From Roseomonas sp. OT10 (GTDB taxonomy: Bacteria; Pseudomonadota; Alphaproteobacteria; Acetobacterales; Acetobacteraceae), in assembly GCF_020991085.1 (NCBI RefSeq), contig NZ_CP087719.1, forward strand, positions 1,694,001 to 1,758,000: 64,000 bases of DNA, read 5' to 3'. The position numbers and the translations under genes are program-made. This document shows, piece after piece, positions 42,874 through 52,160 of the stretch. The notes below the pieces were generated by a model. The model had not been told where the DNA came from and did not search any database. It saw only the letters and a list, made by a program, of their open reading frames with translations. Within the stretch, counting starts at the first letter, position 1. Each line of letters starts with the position of its first letter.

Positions 42874-43833
42874 TCACTCCGCCCGGATGCCGTTGGCCTT
42901 CACCACCTCGGCCCAGCGGGCCGATTCGGTGCGGACCTGCTCGCCCATGCGCGCCGTCCCGCCGCCGAGGGGTTCCACGCCGGCGGCGCGCAGCCGCTCC
43001 TGCACGGCGGGCTGCGACAGGGCCTGGTTGAAGGCGGCGTTCAGCGCCTCGGCCACCGCGGCCGGGGTGCGCGGCGGGGCGAGGAAGCCGAACCAGCTGT
43101 CGATCACCACGCCCGGCGCGCCGGACTCGCCGAAGGTCGGCACCTCCGGCAGCTCCGGCAGGCGCTGCGCGGAGAGCACGGCGACAGGCTGCACCGCGCC
43201 CGCGCGGATATGGGGAAGGATCGAGGGGATGTTGTCGAAGAACACGTCCACCGTGCCGGCGACGAGGTCGGTGATGGCGGGGCCGCTGCCGCGATAGGGC
43301 ACGTGCACCCAGTCGAGCCCGAAGCGCGTGCGCAGCAGCTCCGGGCCGAGGTGGTTGGAGGCGCCGACGCCCGAGGAGGCGAAGGTGACGGTGCCGGGCT
43401 TCGCCTTCACCAGCGCGATCACCTCCGGCAGGGTCCGCGCCGGGAAGCCGCGCCGCGTCACCATCACGTTGTGCACGGCGCCGGTCAGGATCACCGGCAC
43501 GAAGGCGTCCAGCTCGTAGCCCGGCTGGGCGTAGAGCGCCGGATTGGCGCCGCAGGGGCCGAAGGCGCACTGCACCAGGACGGAGCCGTCGGGGGCGCCG
43601 CGCGCGGCCTCCGCCATGCCGATATTGCCGTTGGCCCCCGCGCGGTTGTCCACCACCGCGCCGCGCGGCAGGTGCGGCGCCGCCGCCTCGGCCAGCAGCC
43701 GCGCCACGATGTCGCCGGTGCCGCCGGGCGGGGAGGGGACGATGACGCGCAGCGGCCGGTCGGGAAGCTGCGCGGCGGCTGGAGAGAGGGCGGCGAGGAG
43801 GCAGAATCCGAGCGCGGCGAGCAGGCGTGGCAA
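42874..43833 (-). CDS. Bug/TctC-family periplasmic receptor (first of four)
   Basis: A 319-residue tripartite tricarboxylate transporter receptor. Signal peptide LPRLLAALGFCLLAALSPAA, then the family patterns LRVIVPSPPGGTGDIVARLL, VVDNRAGANGNIGMAEAARG and WVHVPYRGSGPAITDLVAGT. TTG 43833 was chosen because AAGGAA precedes it and the signal peptide starts there; ATG 43902 is a possible alternative with a long basic extension. No TctA or TctB membrane partners are in the window. Operon with the enolase-superfamily gene. Confidence 0.85.
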   Translation of the reverse strand: MPRLLAALGFCLLAALSPAAAQLPDRPLRVIVPSPPGGTGDIVARLLAEAAAPHLPRGAVVDNRAGANGNIGMAEAARGAPDGSVLVQCAFGPCGANPALYAQPGYELDAFVPVILTGAVHNVMVTRRGFPARTLPEVIALVKAKPGTVTFASSGVGASNHLGPELLRTRFGLDWVHVPYRGSGPAITDLVAGTVDVFFDNIPSILPHIRAGAVQPVAVLSAQRLPELPEVPTFGESGAPGVVIDSWFGFLAPPRTPAAVAEALNAAFNQALSQPAVQERLRAAGVEPLGGGTARMGEQVRTESARWAEVVKANGIRAE

Positions 43834-44136
43834 GGGCGTTTCCTTCCGGGACGGTTGGGCCTGCACGCATCCGGGCCGGGCGGCCTGGGCGCGGCGGCGC
43901 ATCTGCAATATCAGATTTCAGATGGCGCGCAATGCTCCGGGCTGGCCGGCGACGGGCTGTGGAAGCCGGGGATAAGCCACCCTTCCGGGCCCGCGTGACC
44001 GGCGCGCCACGGGCCGGGCGGCCTCCTTCCGCTAGAAGGGCCGGCCCCCCGCGCGGCCGCGCCGGACCCCGCCATCCGCATGGCGGCACCGGTGCCGGGC
44101 CTGGCGCCGCGCGGGACCAGGACGGGGGTTAGGCAG

Positions 44137-45075
44137 ATGGACTTCACGGAAGAGCAGCGCGCGGAACTGGCCGAGGCCCGCGCCGCCCGGGCCGAGACCC
44201 GCCGCCCCACCGTGCCCGCGCTGGAGGAGATGCTGTTCGAGCCGATCCCCGTGCTGGACCACGGCTTCGTGCGGGTGATCGACTACATGGGCGACGACGC
44301 GGCCGTGGTGCAGGCGGCGCGCGTCTCCTACGGCCGCGGCACGCGCGCGGCCAACGAGGATCGCGGGCTGATCCGCTACCTGATGCGGCACCGGCACTCG
44401 ACTCCCTTCGAGATGGGCGAGATCAAGTTCCATGTGAAGCTGCCGATCTTCGTGGCGCGGCAATGGATCCGCCACCGCACCGCCAACGTGAACGAGTACT
44501 CGGCGCGCTACTCGGTGATGGACCGCGAGTTCTACATTCCCGCGCCGGAGCATCTGGCGGCGCAATCGGCCGACAACCGCCAGGGGCGCGGCGCGGTGCT
44601 GGAGGGCGAGGAGGCGGCGCGCGTGCTCGCCCTGCTGCGCGAGGATTCGACGCGCAACTACGACCACTACGTCGAGATGCTGAACGAGGACGCCACCGGC
44701 CAGGCGCTCGATGCCGGCCGCGCCGGGCTGGCGCGGGAGCTGGCGCGGATGAACCTCACGCTCAACGCCTATACCCAGTGGTACTGGAAGACCGACCTGC
44801 ACAATCTGATGGGCTTCCTCTCGCTGCGCGCCGACAGCCACGCGCAGCACGAGATCCGGGTCTATGCCGAGGCGATGCTGCGCGTCCTCGACGCCTGGGT
44901 GCCGCTGACCGCCGAGGCCTTCCGCGACTACCGGCTGGGCGCCGTCACCCTCTCCGCCCGCATGCTGGGGGTGGTGCGCGGGATGCTGGCGGGCGAGCCC
45001 GTCTCGGCCGCGGCCGCCGGCCTGTCGAAGCGCGAATGGCGCGAGCTGATGGCGGTGCTGGGCCGCCCGGCCTGA
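44137..45075 (+). CDS. thyX: FAD-dependent thymidylate synthase
   Basis: A 312-residue flavoenzyme that methylates dUMP to dTMP using methylenetetrahydrofolate. The ThyX motif [15 protein letters not shown] is complete, and the N-terminal [20 protein letters not shown] fits. ATG 44137 was chosen over ATG 44080 because the upstream residues are not conserved in ThyX. ThyX-only organisms usually lack thyA; this window cannot tell whether thyA is present elsewhere. Confidence 0.96.
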   Translation: MDFTEEQRAELAEARAARAETRRPTVPALEEMLFEPIPVLDHGFVRVIDYMGDDAAVVQAARVSYGRGTRAANEDRGLIRYLMRHRHSTPFEMGEIKFHVKLPIFVARQWIRHRTANVNEYSARYSVMDREFYIPAPEHLAAQSADNRQGRGAVLEGEEAARVLALLREDSTRNYDHYVEMLNEDATGQALDAGRAGLARELARMNLTLNAYTQWYWKTDLHNLMGFLSLRADSHAQHEIRVYAEAMLRVLDAWVPLTAEAFRDYRLGAVTLSARMLGVVRGMLAGEPVSAAAAGLSKREWRELMAVLGRPA

Positions 45076-45152
45076 AGCCCGGCCCTGGCCCGGCCGCCGG
45101 CATCCTGGCATGACTCGGCGGACGCGGCAGGGGGCGGGGTGAGCCGGACTCG

Positions 45153-45401
45153 ATGAGCGGCGCGACGGCGAAACGGCCGGCCGGCGGCAAGCCGGCGCGC
45201 AAGGGCGGCAGCCGCGGCGGGCGGGGCGCGGCGCGCGTCGTCGCATCGCGGCCCTGGTGGCGCCGGCCGGTTGCCATCCTCGCCATCCTGGCCGGGCTGT
45301 TCATCGGCCTGCCGCTCGCCCAGGCCCTGTTCGGCGACCTGGGCGCGCTGCTGCTCGCCTGCATCGTGGCCGGGTTCGCGCTCGGCCGCGCCACCGCCTG
45401 A
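45153..45401 (+). CDS. Small membrane protein with basic N-terminus
   Basis: An 82-residue protein. Residues 1-38 are Lys/Arg/Gly-rich (cytoplasmic by the positive-inside rule). Two hydrophobic segments follow, PVAILAILAGLFIGLPLAQA and ALLLACIVAGFALG. No family is recognised. It lies between thyX and the ribokinase gene on the same strand, 9 bp before the latter. Confidence 0.6.
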   Translation: MSGATAKRPAGGKPARKGGSRGGRGAARVVASRPWWRRPVAILAILAGLFIGLPLAQALFGDLGALLLACIVAGFALGRATA

Positions 45402-45410
45402 GAGGGTCGC

Positions 45411-46304
45411 ATGGGCTCCGTCCTCGTCTTCGGCTCGGCCAATGCCGACCTGGTCTTTCCCGTCCCGAGCCTGCCCGCCCCCGGCCACACCGTGCTGGGC
45501 GAGGCCTGGAGCGCCCTGCCCGGCGGCAAGGGGGCGAACCAGGCCGTGGCCGCCGCGCGCGACGACGCCACCACCGCCTTCGCCGGGGCGGTCGGGCGGG
45601 ACGCGCTGGCCGGGGTGGCCAGTGGCGCGATGCGGGAGTCCGGGGTGGACCTCGCCCGCCTCGCCGTCGTCGAGGCGCCGACCGGCGCCGCCTGCATCTG
45701 CGTCGACCGCGACGGGCGCAACCAGATCGCCGTGGCGCCGGGCGCCAACGCCCTGGCGCGGGCGACGCAGGTGGAGGAGGCCGCGCTCGGCCCCGACACG
45801 CTGCTGCTGCTGCAGATGGAGGTCCCGGTGCCGGAGATGGCGGCGCTGATCGGCCGGGCGCGGCGGCGCGGGGCGCGGGTGGTGCTGAACCTGGCGCCGC
45901 CTGGCGACCTGCCGCCGGAGACCCTGCGCGCGCTCGACCTGCTGATCGTCAACGAGCACGAGGCCGCGTGGCTGGCGCAGCGGCTGGGCTGCGGCGCCGC
46001 GGCGGCGGCGCTGCACGCGGCGCTGGGGATCGACGTGGCCGTCACCCTGGGCGAGGCGGGGGCCGAGGCGGCGACGGTGGGCGGGCCGCTGCGGCAGGCG
46101 ATCTTCCCCGCCACGGCGGTCGATACCACCGGGGCCGGGGATTGCTGGTGCGGCGTGCTGGCCGCCGCCCTGTCGCGCGGCGCGCCCCTGGCGGCGGCCA
46201 TGCGCCGGGCGGCGGCGGCCGCCTCCCTGGCCGTGGGCCGGCCCGGGGCCGCCCAGGCCATGCCCTGGGCGGCGGAGACGGACGCGCTGCTCGCGGCCGG
46301 CTGA
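45411..46304 (+). CDS. rbsK: Ribokinase-type PfkB carbohydrate kinase
   Basis: A 297-residue PfkB-family kinase. VLVFGSANADLVFPVPSLPA at the start, PGGKGANQAVAAARDDATTA (PfkB signature 1) and the anion-hole motif DTTGAGDCWCGVLAAAL near the end identify it. The ribokinase-type block NLAPPGDLPP and LIVNEHEAAW are present. No ribose transporter genes are nearby, so its substrate could be another sugar. Confidence 0.85.
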   Translation: MGSVLVFGSANADLVFPVPSLPAPGHTVLGEAWSALPGGKGANQAVAAARDDATTAFAGAVGRDALAGVASGAMRESGVDLARLAVVEAPTGAACICVDRDGRNQIAVAPGANALARATQVEEAALGPDTLLLLQMEVPVPEMAALIGRARRRGARVVLNLAPPGDLPPETLRALDLLIVNEHEAAWLAQRLGCGAAAAALHAALGIDVAVTLGEAGAEAATVGGPLRQAIFPATAVDTTGAGDCWCGVLAAALSRGAPLAAAMRRAAAAASLAVGRPGAAQAMPWAAETDALLAAG

Positions 46305-46345
46305 GGCCCGGGGGACCCAGGCCGGTCCGGCGGGGCGCGGCGGCG

Positions 46346-47749
46346 TCAGGCCGCGACGGACCGGTTCCGGCCACCCTGCTTCGCCCGGTACAATGCCTGG
46401 TCCGCCGCGGTGATGAGGCGGGCGTGGTCGGGGTGGCCATCGAAGGTCGCGACGCCGATCGACAGGGTCACCCGGGCCGCCTGCCCGTCGGGCAGCCGGA
46501 TGCTCCGGCCCGCCATCTGCAGGCGCAGGCGTTCTGCGACCCGCATGGCCGCCTCGGCGTCGGTCTCCACCAGCACCACGAGGAACTCCTCGCCGCCATA
46601 GCGGAAGACGACGTCGCTGCTGCGGCAGCATTCCAGGATGGTCTCGGCCAGGGCCTGGAGCACCGTGTCGCCGCCGGGATGGCCGAAGCGGTCGTTGACC
46701 GACTTGAAGTGGTCGACGTCGATCATCAGCACGCTGAGGGTGCCGCCGCCACGGAGCGCCGCGGCCACCTCCCGCCCCAGCAGGGTGGGCAGGAAGCGGC
46801 GGTTGAGCGCGCGGGTCAGGGGATCGCGCCCGCTCTCCAGGGCTGCCGCACCCTGGAACATCTCCGCGAGCAGGTACTTGATCTCGGCGATGCGGTTCTG
46901 GAGCTCCTCCAAATCGTGGCCGAGCTCCCCCGTGCCGTCGCCCCGCGCGGCCGCCAGCCGCGGCAGGAGGTCGGCGTCGATCCCGGCCAGGCTGCCCTGC
47001 AGCCGCTCCAGCACCGGCGAGCCGCGGAAGAGGAACTCCGCCTTGTGGTTCAGCCAGAGGCCGAACTCCGAGCGCCCGATGGCGGGCAGGGGGCTGTCGG
47101 GGGTGCTGTGCAGGCCGAAGAGCACGGCCTGGCTCCATTCCATCAGCGCCGCGCGCTGCGTCTCGCGCTCCAGGGTGATGTCCTGGCCCAGGGAGAAGAG
47201 CCGGAAGGCCTCCTCCACCTGTGCCCCCTGGGCGGTATCGTTGACGAAGCTCCGGCTCATCGCCGCGATCGACAGGTCGATGGCCGCATGGACATGCACC
47301 ACCGCGCGGCACAGCGCCCCACGCGGGAGGTCGGTCTGCTCCAGCCCCTGCGCGATGCCGGCCTTGAGGATGGCGGCGCCCTGGATCACCAGATGCAGCG
47401 GCAGGCGGATGCGGGCATGGGCCATGCCGATCCTCTCCTGCTCCGCCGCGAAGGTCGCATCGTCCGGCGCCGGGTCGCAGAAAAGCCGCAGCAGCCACTG
47501 CCCCAGGGCCCGGCCGAGCCGCTCGCCGACGACCCGGGCGGAGAGGAAGTGCCGCGCCTCGGGATGCTGGAGCAGGGTGGTATAGAAGGCCCCGACCAGG
47601 GCCTCCTGCCGGTCTCGCACCACCCCGGCGATCGCTGCCGCCTCCGCCGGAGCGATGGAGGCCCACAGCGACGACCAGCCGGCACTCCCTTCCCCGGCAG
47701 GTGCGGCAGGGGGCAGCCCGGTCCCCGGGATGGCAGGGGATTGATCCAT
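46346..47749 (-). CDS. Globin-coupled sensor diguanylate cyclase (DosC-like)
   Basis: A 467-residue c-di-GMP-forming enzyme. Residues about 25-175 are a protoglobin domain; His111 in ERIGMAHARIRLPLH is the likely proximal heme ligand. A middle helical domain (about 180-300, SEFGLWLNHKAEFLF) matches the DosC layout. The GGDEF domain (305-467) has the active-site motif GGEEF (385-389) and an inhibitory RxxD site, RSSD (376-379), five residues before it. It should therefore be an oxygen- or heme-gas-gated, product-inhibited cyclase. ATG 47749 was preferred because GGAGG lies eight bases upstream. Confidence 0.9.
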   Translation of the reverse strand: MDQSPAIPGTGLPPAAPAGEGSAGWSSLWASIAPAEAAAIAGVVRDRQEALVGAFYTTLLQHPEARHFLSARVVGERLGRALGQWLLRLFCDPAPDDATFAAEQERIGMAHARIRLPLHLVIQGAAILKAGIAQGLEQTDLPRGALCRAVVHVHAAIDLSIAAMSRSFVNDTAQGAQVEEAFRLFSLGQDITLERETQRAALMEWSQAVLFGLHSTPDSPLPAIGRSEFGLWLNHKAEFLFRGSPVLERLQGSLAGIDADLLPRLAAARGDGTGELGHDLEELQNRIAEIKYLLAEMFQGAAALESGRDPLTRALNRRFLPTLLGREVAAALRGGGTLSVLMIDVDHFKSVNDRFGHPGGDTVLQALAETILECCRSSDVVFRYGGEEFLVVLVETDAEAAMRVAERLRLQMAGRSIRLPDGQAARVTLSIGVATFDGHPDHARLITAADQALYRAKQGGRNRSVAA

Positions 47750-47854
47750 CGCGTCTTGCCTCCGCTTCGCCGTCACCTTCGGCTGACGGGGGTGCCTATA
47801 CAGCCGTAGGTTGTCTTTCCCCAGCCATCTTCGCCGAAGCCGGTCGGGGCGGCG

Positions 47855-48844
47855 TCACTCCACCGTCGCCCCGCTGCGCCGGACCGTCTCGGCCCAGCGC
47901 GCACGCTCGGTCGCCAGGAACTCATCCAGCCTCGCCCCGGAGTAAGGCAGGGTGGTGGCGCTGCGCGCCTGCATCTGCTGCGCCCAGCCGGGCGAGGCGG
48001 CGATGTCCTCCACCGCCCCGCGCAGCATCGCCAGCGTGGCGGGCGGCGTGGCCGAGGGCGCGAAGAGGCAGAACCAGTTCGGCGCGTCGGAGCGCTGGTA
48101 GCCGAGTTCCACCAGGCTGGGCACCGCGGGGATGGCGGGCTGGCGCGCGGCGGTGGCGGTGCCGAGCATGCGCAGGGAGCCCGCCTCGGCCAGCGGCAGC
48201 GCCGTGGTCACCGCGTCGAACAGCATCTGGATCTGGCCCGAAACGAGGTCGGCCACGGCGGGTGGACTGCCGCGATAGGGGACGTGCGTCATCTCGATGC
48301 CCGCATCGGCGGCGAAGAGCACCCCCGTCAGGTGCGCCAGCGAGCCGGCGCCGCTGGAGCCGAAATTGACCGCGCCGGGGCGCTCCTTCGCCGCCTTCAC
48401 CAGCCCCTCCAGCGTCGGCACGGTCAGCGCCCTGGGGCTGGTGAGCAGGACATTGGCCTGGGCGCCCATCATGCCGACCGGCACCAGCTCGGTGTCCGGA
48501 TCGTAGTTCAGCTTCGGGTAGAGCGGCTTGGCGATCGCCATCACCGAGGGGCTGGCGGCGAGCAGCGTGGCGCCGTCGGGGGCGGAACGCGCGACGTACT
48601 CGGCCCCGATGTTGCCGCCGGCCCCGCTGCGATTCTCCACGACCACCGGCTGCCCCAGCGGGCCGGACAGCGCATCGGCCATCATGCGCGCGACGATGTC
48701 GCTGATGCCGCCGGGCGCGAAGGGCACGATGATGCGCACGGTCTTGCCCGGCAGCCTGGGCTGCGCCAGGGCGGGGCAAGCGAGAAGCGTGGCGGCAGCG
48801 GCGAGCATACCGCGGCGTGGAAGGAAAGCGGCTTGCCGAATCAT
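47855..48844 (-). CDS. Bug/TctC-family periplasmic receptor (second of four)
   Basis: A 329-residue receptor with a signal peptide (RRGMLAAAATLLACPALA). The patterns VRIIVPFAPGGISDIVARMM, VVENRSGAGGNIGAEYVARS and MTHVPYRGSPPAVADLVSGQ are all present. It is divergent from the family-5 receptor at 49102. The gap between them has a tandem repeat and a strong hairpin. No TctAB partners are near. Confidence 0.9.
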   Translation of the reverse strand: MIRQAAFLPRRGMLAAAATLLACPALAQPRLPGKTVRIIVPFAPGGISDIVARMMADALSGPLGQPVVVENRSGAGGNIGAEYVARSAPDGATLLAASPSVMAIAKPLYPKLNYDPDTELVPVGMMGAQANVLLTSPRALTVPTLEGLVKAAKERPGAVNFGSSGAGSLAHLTGVLFAADAGIEMTHVPYRGSPPAVADLVSGQIQMLFDAVTTALPLAEAGSLRMLGTATAARQPAIPAVPSLVELGYQRSDAPNWFCLFAPSATPPATLAMLRGAVEDIAASPGWAQQMQARSATTLPYSGARLDEFLATERARWAETVRRSGATVE

Positions 48845-48976
48845 GATCGGGCCCTTCGCGAGACAGGACCGGCGCGCTTCCCTGGGCGCTGCATCCCGCG
48901 CGTGCAGGCTGTCGTCAAGTCCATGGTGACCTTGCGCATGGCTGCCATGGTGCGCGACGCGATGCGTGCGGCATGC

Positions 48977-49008
48977 TTCCTGCTGAATGCCGTTCCTGCT
49001 GAATGCCG
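48977..49008. repeat. Tandem 16-bp direct repeat
   Basis: TTCCTGCTGAATGCCG occurs twice with no spacing (48977-48992 and 48993-49008). A degenerate third copy (TCCTGGCGAATGCCG) lies at about 49027-49041 within the hairpin that follows. It is in the divergent promoter region, so it could be a repeated operator or a small duplication. Confidence 0.7.
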
Positions 49009-49010
49009 AT

Positions 49011-49048
49011 GGCCCCGCGGCATGCGTCCTGGCGAATGCCGCGGGGCC
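49011..49048. repeat. Thirteen-base perfect hairpin before the family-5 receptor gene
   Basis: GGCCCCGCGGCAT and ATGCCGCGGGGCC form a perfect 13-bp stem with a 12-base loop. It ends 53 bp before the receptor start codon, so it would lie in the leader of that transcript or form a regulator-binding site. No T-run follows, so it is not a classical terminator. Confidence 0.55.
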
Positions 49049-49101
49049 GTGACCGCTGGCAGCGGCCTGCTGCCCGCCACCACCGCCGACGGAGGCCACC
49101 C

Positions 49102-50673
49102 GTGCTCAGGAAGACGACCGCCCTGACCCTTGCCGCGCTGCTTGCGGCCGGCACGCCGGCCGGGGCGCAGAGCCTGATGATCGGCACCTCGTCGCCGCCG
49201 ACCTCGATCGACCCGCATTTCCACAACCTGATGCCGAACAATGCCATCGCGGCGCATGTCTTCGACCGGCTGGTGCACCAGGACGAGAAGCAGAACCTGA
49301 CGCCCGGCCTGGCGCTGTCCTGGACCACCGTCTCCGACACCGTCTGGGAATTCGTGCTGCGCGAGGGCGTGCGCTTCCACGACGGCCAGCCCTTCACCGC
49401 CGAGGACGTGGTGGCGAGCTTGGCGCGCGTTCCCGCCGTGCAGAACAGCCCGGGCAGCTTCGCGCAGTTCGTGCGCGCCATCGCCTCGGTGGAAGCGCTC
49501 GGGCCGCACCGGCTGCGGATCACCACGCGCGCGCCCTATCCGCTGCTGCCGACGGATCTCTCCACCATCGACATCATCGCGGCGCGCTTCGGCAAGGCGG
49601 GGTCCGACGCCTTCCGCAGCGGCGAGGCGATGATCGGCACCGGCCCGTTCCGCTATGCGGCCTTCACCCCGGGGGCGGAGGCGTCCTTCACCCGCAACGC
49701 CGACCACTGGGGCGGCCCGCCGGCCTGGGAGAAGGTGACGCTGCGCATCATCCCCAACGATTCCGCGCGCGTCGCCGCGCTCGCCGCGGGCGACGTGGAC
49801 ATGATCGAGGCGGTGCCCGTCTCCCAGCGTGAGGCGGTGCTGAAGCGCCCCGGCGCGCACCTGTGGCGCGCCACCTCGAACCGCGTCGCCTTCCTCGCCT
49901 TCGACACGCATCGCGAGGTGACGCCGCAGGCGAGCGACCGCGAGGGCCGGCCGCTCGCCGCCAACCCGCTGCGCGACCGCCGCGTGCGCCAGGCCATATC
50001 GCGCGCGCTGAACCGCCCCGTCCTGGCCGAACGGCTGATGGAGGGCGAGGCGGTGCCGGCCGGTGACGTGCTGGCCCAGGGCTTCTTCGGCGCCAGCCCG
50101 CGGCTGCGCCCGGATGCCTTCGACCTCGGGGGCGCGAAGGCGCTGCTGGCCGAGGCGGGCTATCCCAACGGCTTCCGCCTCGCCATCCAGGGCTCGAACG
50201 ACCGCTTCCCGAACGACGACAAGCTGCTGCAGGCGGTGGCGCAGATGCTGACCCGCGCGGGCATCGAGGCGAAGGCGGAGGCGCTGCCCTTCTCCGTGCT
50301 GCTGTCGCAGGGCGGGGCGCCGAACTACGCCTTCTCCTCCATGCTGCTGAGCTTCGGCGCGAACACGGGCGAGGCCTCCGCCTCGCTGCGCGCGCTGATC
50401 GCCACGCCGGACCGCGAGACGGGGATGGGCGCGGCCAATCGCGGCCGCTATTCCAACCCGGAATTCGATGCGATCCTGAAGCGCGCGCTGGGCACGGTGG
50501 ACGAGGCGCAGCGCCGCGCCCTGCTGGAGCAGGCGGCGGAGACGGCGATGGCCGACCAGGCCATCGTGCCGATCCTGTTCCAGGTGAACGTCTGGGCGAC
50601 GCGCCCGGGCCTCGCCTATGTCCCACGTGCCGACGAGTGGACCCTGGCCCGCTTCGTCACTCCCGCGCCCTGA
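49102..50673 (+). CDS. ABC transporter substrate-binding protein, family 5 (peptide type)
   Basis: A 523-residue periplasmic receptor. Signal peptide [18 protein letters not shown]; family-5 markers include VRFHDGQPFTAEDVVASLAR, GTGPFRYAAFTPGAEASFTR and RDRRVRQAISRALNR. GTG 49102 has GGAGG six bases upstream, which decides the start. It is followed by an amidase gene on the same strand. No ABC permease or ATPase genes lie nearby. The partner amidase suggests an amide or peptide-like ligand. Confidence 0.88.
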   Translation: MLRKTTALTLAALLAAGTPAGAQSLMIGTSSPPTSIDPHFHNLMPNNAIAAHVFDRLVHQDEKQNLTPGLALSWTTVSDTVWEFVLREGVRFHDGQPFTAEDVVASLARVPAVQNSPGSFAQFVRAIASVEALGPHRLRITTRAPYPLLPTDLSTIDIIAARFGKAGSDAFRSGEAMIGTGPFRYAAFTPGAEASFTRNADHWGGPPAWEKVTLRIIPNDSARVAALAAGDVDMIEAVPVSQREAVLKRPGAHLWRATSNRVAFLAFDTHREVTPQASDREGRPLAANPLRDRRVRQAISRALNRPVLAERLMEGEAVPAGDVLAQGFFGASPRLRPDAFDLGGAKALLAEAGYPNGFRLAIQGSNDRFPNDDKLLQAVAQMLTRAGIEAKAEALPFSVLLSQGGAPNYAFSSMLLSFGANTGEASASLRALIATPDRETGMGAANRGRYSNPEFDAILKRALGTVDEAQRRALLEQAAETAMADQAIVPILFQVNVWATRPGLAYVPRADEWTLARFVTPAP

Positions 50674-50699
50674 CGCCCAGCAAGCAAGGAACGCCCCAC

Positions 50700-52073
50700 A
50701 TGGCTGACGAGATCTGGCAGCTTCCTGCCACCACCCTGGCCGCGCGCTTCCGCGACGGCACGCTGCGCCCGAGCGAGGCGCTGGAGGCGGTGCTGTCGCG
50801 CGTCGCCGTCGCCAACCCGGTGGTGAACGCCTTCGCCCAGTTGGACGAGGGCGGGGCGCGCGTGGCGGCGGAGCAGAGCGATGCGCGCCACGCCGAGGGC
50901 AAGCCGCTGGGCAGGCTGGACGGCGTGCCGGTCAGCATCAAGGACAACATCCCCGTGCAGGGGCTGCGCTGCGCCTGGGGCAGCGCGCTGTACAAGGACT
51001 ACGTCGCGCCGGTGGACGAGACCCCGGTGGCGCGGCTGCGGGCGCAGGGTGCCGTGATCCTGGGCAAGACCAACGTGTCGGAGTTCACGCTCGGGCGCGG
51101 CAACGTGCACACCCCGCTGTTCGGCACCACGCGCAACCCCTACGACCCGCGGCTGACCGCCGGCGCCTCCACCGGCGGCGGGGCGGCAGCGGTCTCCTCC
51201 GGCATGGGGCCGCTGACGCTGGGCACCGACGGCGGCGGCTCGATCCGGCGGCCGGCCTGCCACTGCGGCCTCCTCGGGCTGAAGCCCACCACCGGCCGGG
51301 TGGCGCGGCGCAACGGGCTGCCGATCATCCTGCACGATGCGGAGATCATCGGCCCCATCGCGCGCACGGTGGACGACCTGGCCCTGGCGCTGGCCGCCAT
51401 CCAGGGGCCGCTGGACGAGGACCGCGCCTCGCTCTCCTTCCGCGCCGACGAGGGGGAGCCGGCGGAGCCGAAGGGCCTGCGCATCCTCTACATGCCGCGC
51501 ATGGCGGACTACCAGGTGGATGCGCCGGTCGCGGAATCCTGCGCCAAGGCCGCGCGCGACCTCGCCGCATTGGGCCACACCGTCGAGGAAGGCCCGGCGC
51601 CCTTCGACCCGCAGCTCTTCGAGAAGCACTGGCCCAACATCGGCGCCGCCGGCCTTGCCTGGCTGGTGCGCGGCCAGGAGTGGCGCGGCAAGGTCGGCGA
51701 CATCTATGTCGAGATGATCGAGAAGGGCGAGACGCTCTCCGCCGCCGACTACATCGAGGCGCTGGCCGCCTTCCGCGAGATCTACGCGCAGATGGCGGTG
51801 TTCTTCCGCTCCTACGACCTGCTCATGACGCCCAGCGCCGGGGCGCTGCCCTGGACGGCCGAGGAGTTCGGCAAGCCCTACCACCGCGCCTTCACCGGCT
51901 TCGTCAACGCCGCCGGGCTGCCGGGGATCAGCATCCCCTGCGACCCCTCGCCGGAGGGGCTGCCGATCGGCTTCCAGCTCGTCGCCCCCTTCGGCGCCGA
52001 CTGGCTGCTGGTGGCGATGGCGCGGCAGTTCGAGCGGGCGCATCCCTGGGCGCAGCGCTGGCCGTCGCTGTAG
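50700..52073 (+). CDS. Amidase signature enzyme (first)
   Basis: A 457-residue amidase of the GatA type. The Ser-cisSer-Lys triad is visible: Lys in VSIKDNIPVQG, the middle Ser in GASTGGGAAAVSSGMGPLTL, and the nucleophile in GTDGGGSIRRPACHCGLLGL. ATG 50700 has CAAGGA ten bases upstream. It lies 26 bp after the receptor stop, so ligand uptake and amide hydrolysis are likely linked. Confidence 0.9.
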   Translation: MADEIWQLPATTLAARFRDGTLRPSEALEAVLSRVAVANPVVNAFAQLDEGGARVAAEQSDARHAEGKPLGRLDGVPVSIKDNIPVQGLRCAWGSALYKDYVAPVDETPVARLRAQGAVILGKTNVSEFTLGRGNVHTPLFGTTRNPYDPRLTAGASTGGGAAAVSSGMGPLTLGTDGGGSIRRPACHCGLLGLKPTTGRVARRNGLPIILHDAEIIGPIARTVDDLALALAAIQGPLDEDRASLSFRADEGEPAEPKGLRILYMPRMADYQVDAPVAESCAKAARDLAALGHTVEEGPAPFDPQLFEKHWPNIGAAGLAWLVRGQEWRGKVGDIYVEMIEKGETLSAADYIEALAAFREIYAQMAVFFRSYDLLMTPSAGALPWTAEEFGKPYHRAFTGFVNAAGLPGISIPCDPSPEGLPIGFQLVAPFGADWLLVAMARQFERAHPWAQRWPSL

Positions 52074-52160
52074 CGGCGCGGCCTGCACACCTTTTCGCGG
52101 GGTGGAACACCCGGGCGCGTCCCCCGCGTTTCCCACCCGTTCAGGAGACGGGAGCGGCGG

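Noticed and set aside
42869-44089. A long extension of the enolase-superfamily frame
   Set aside because: The upstream part is an out-of-frame shadow of the Bug receptor gene; the enzyme fold starts at 42868.
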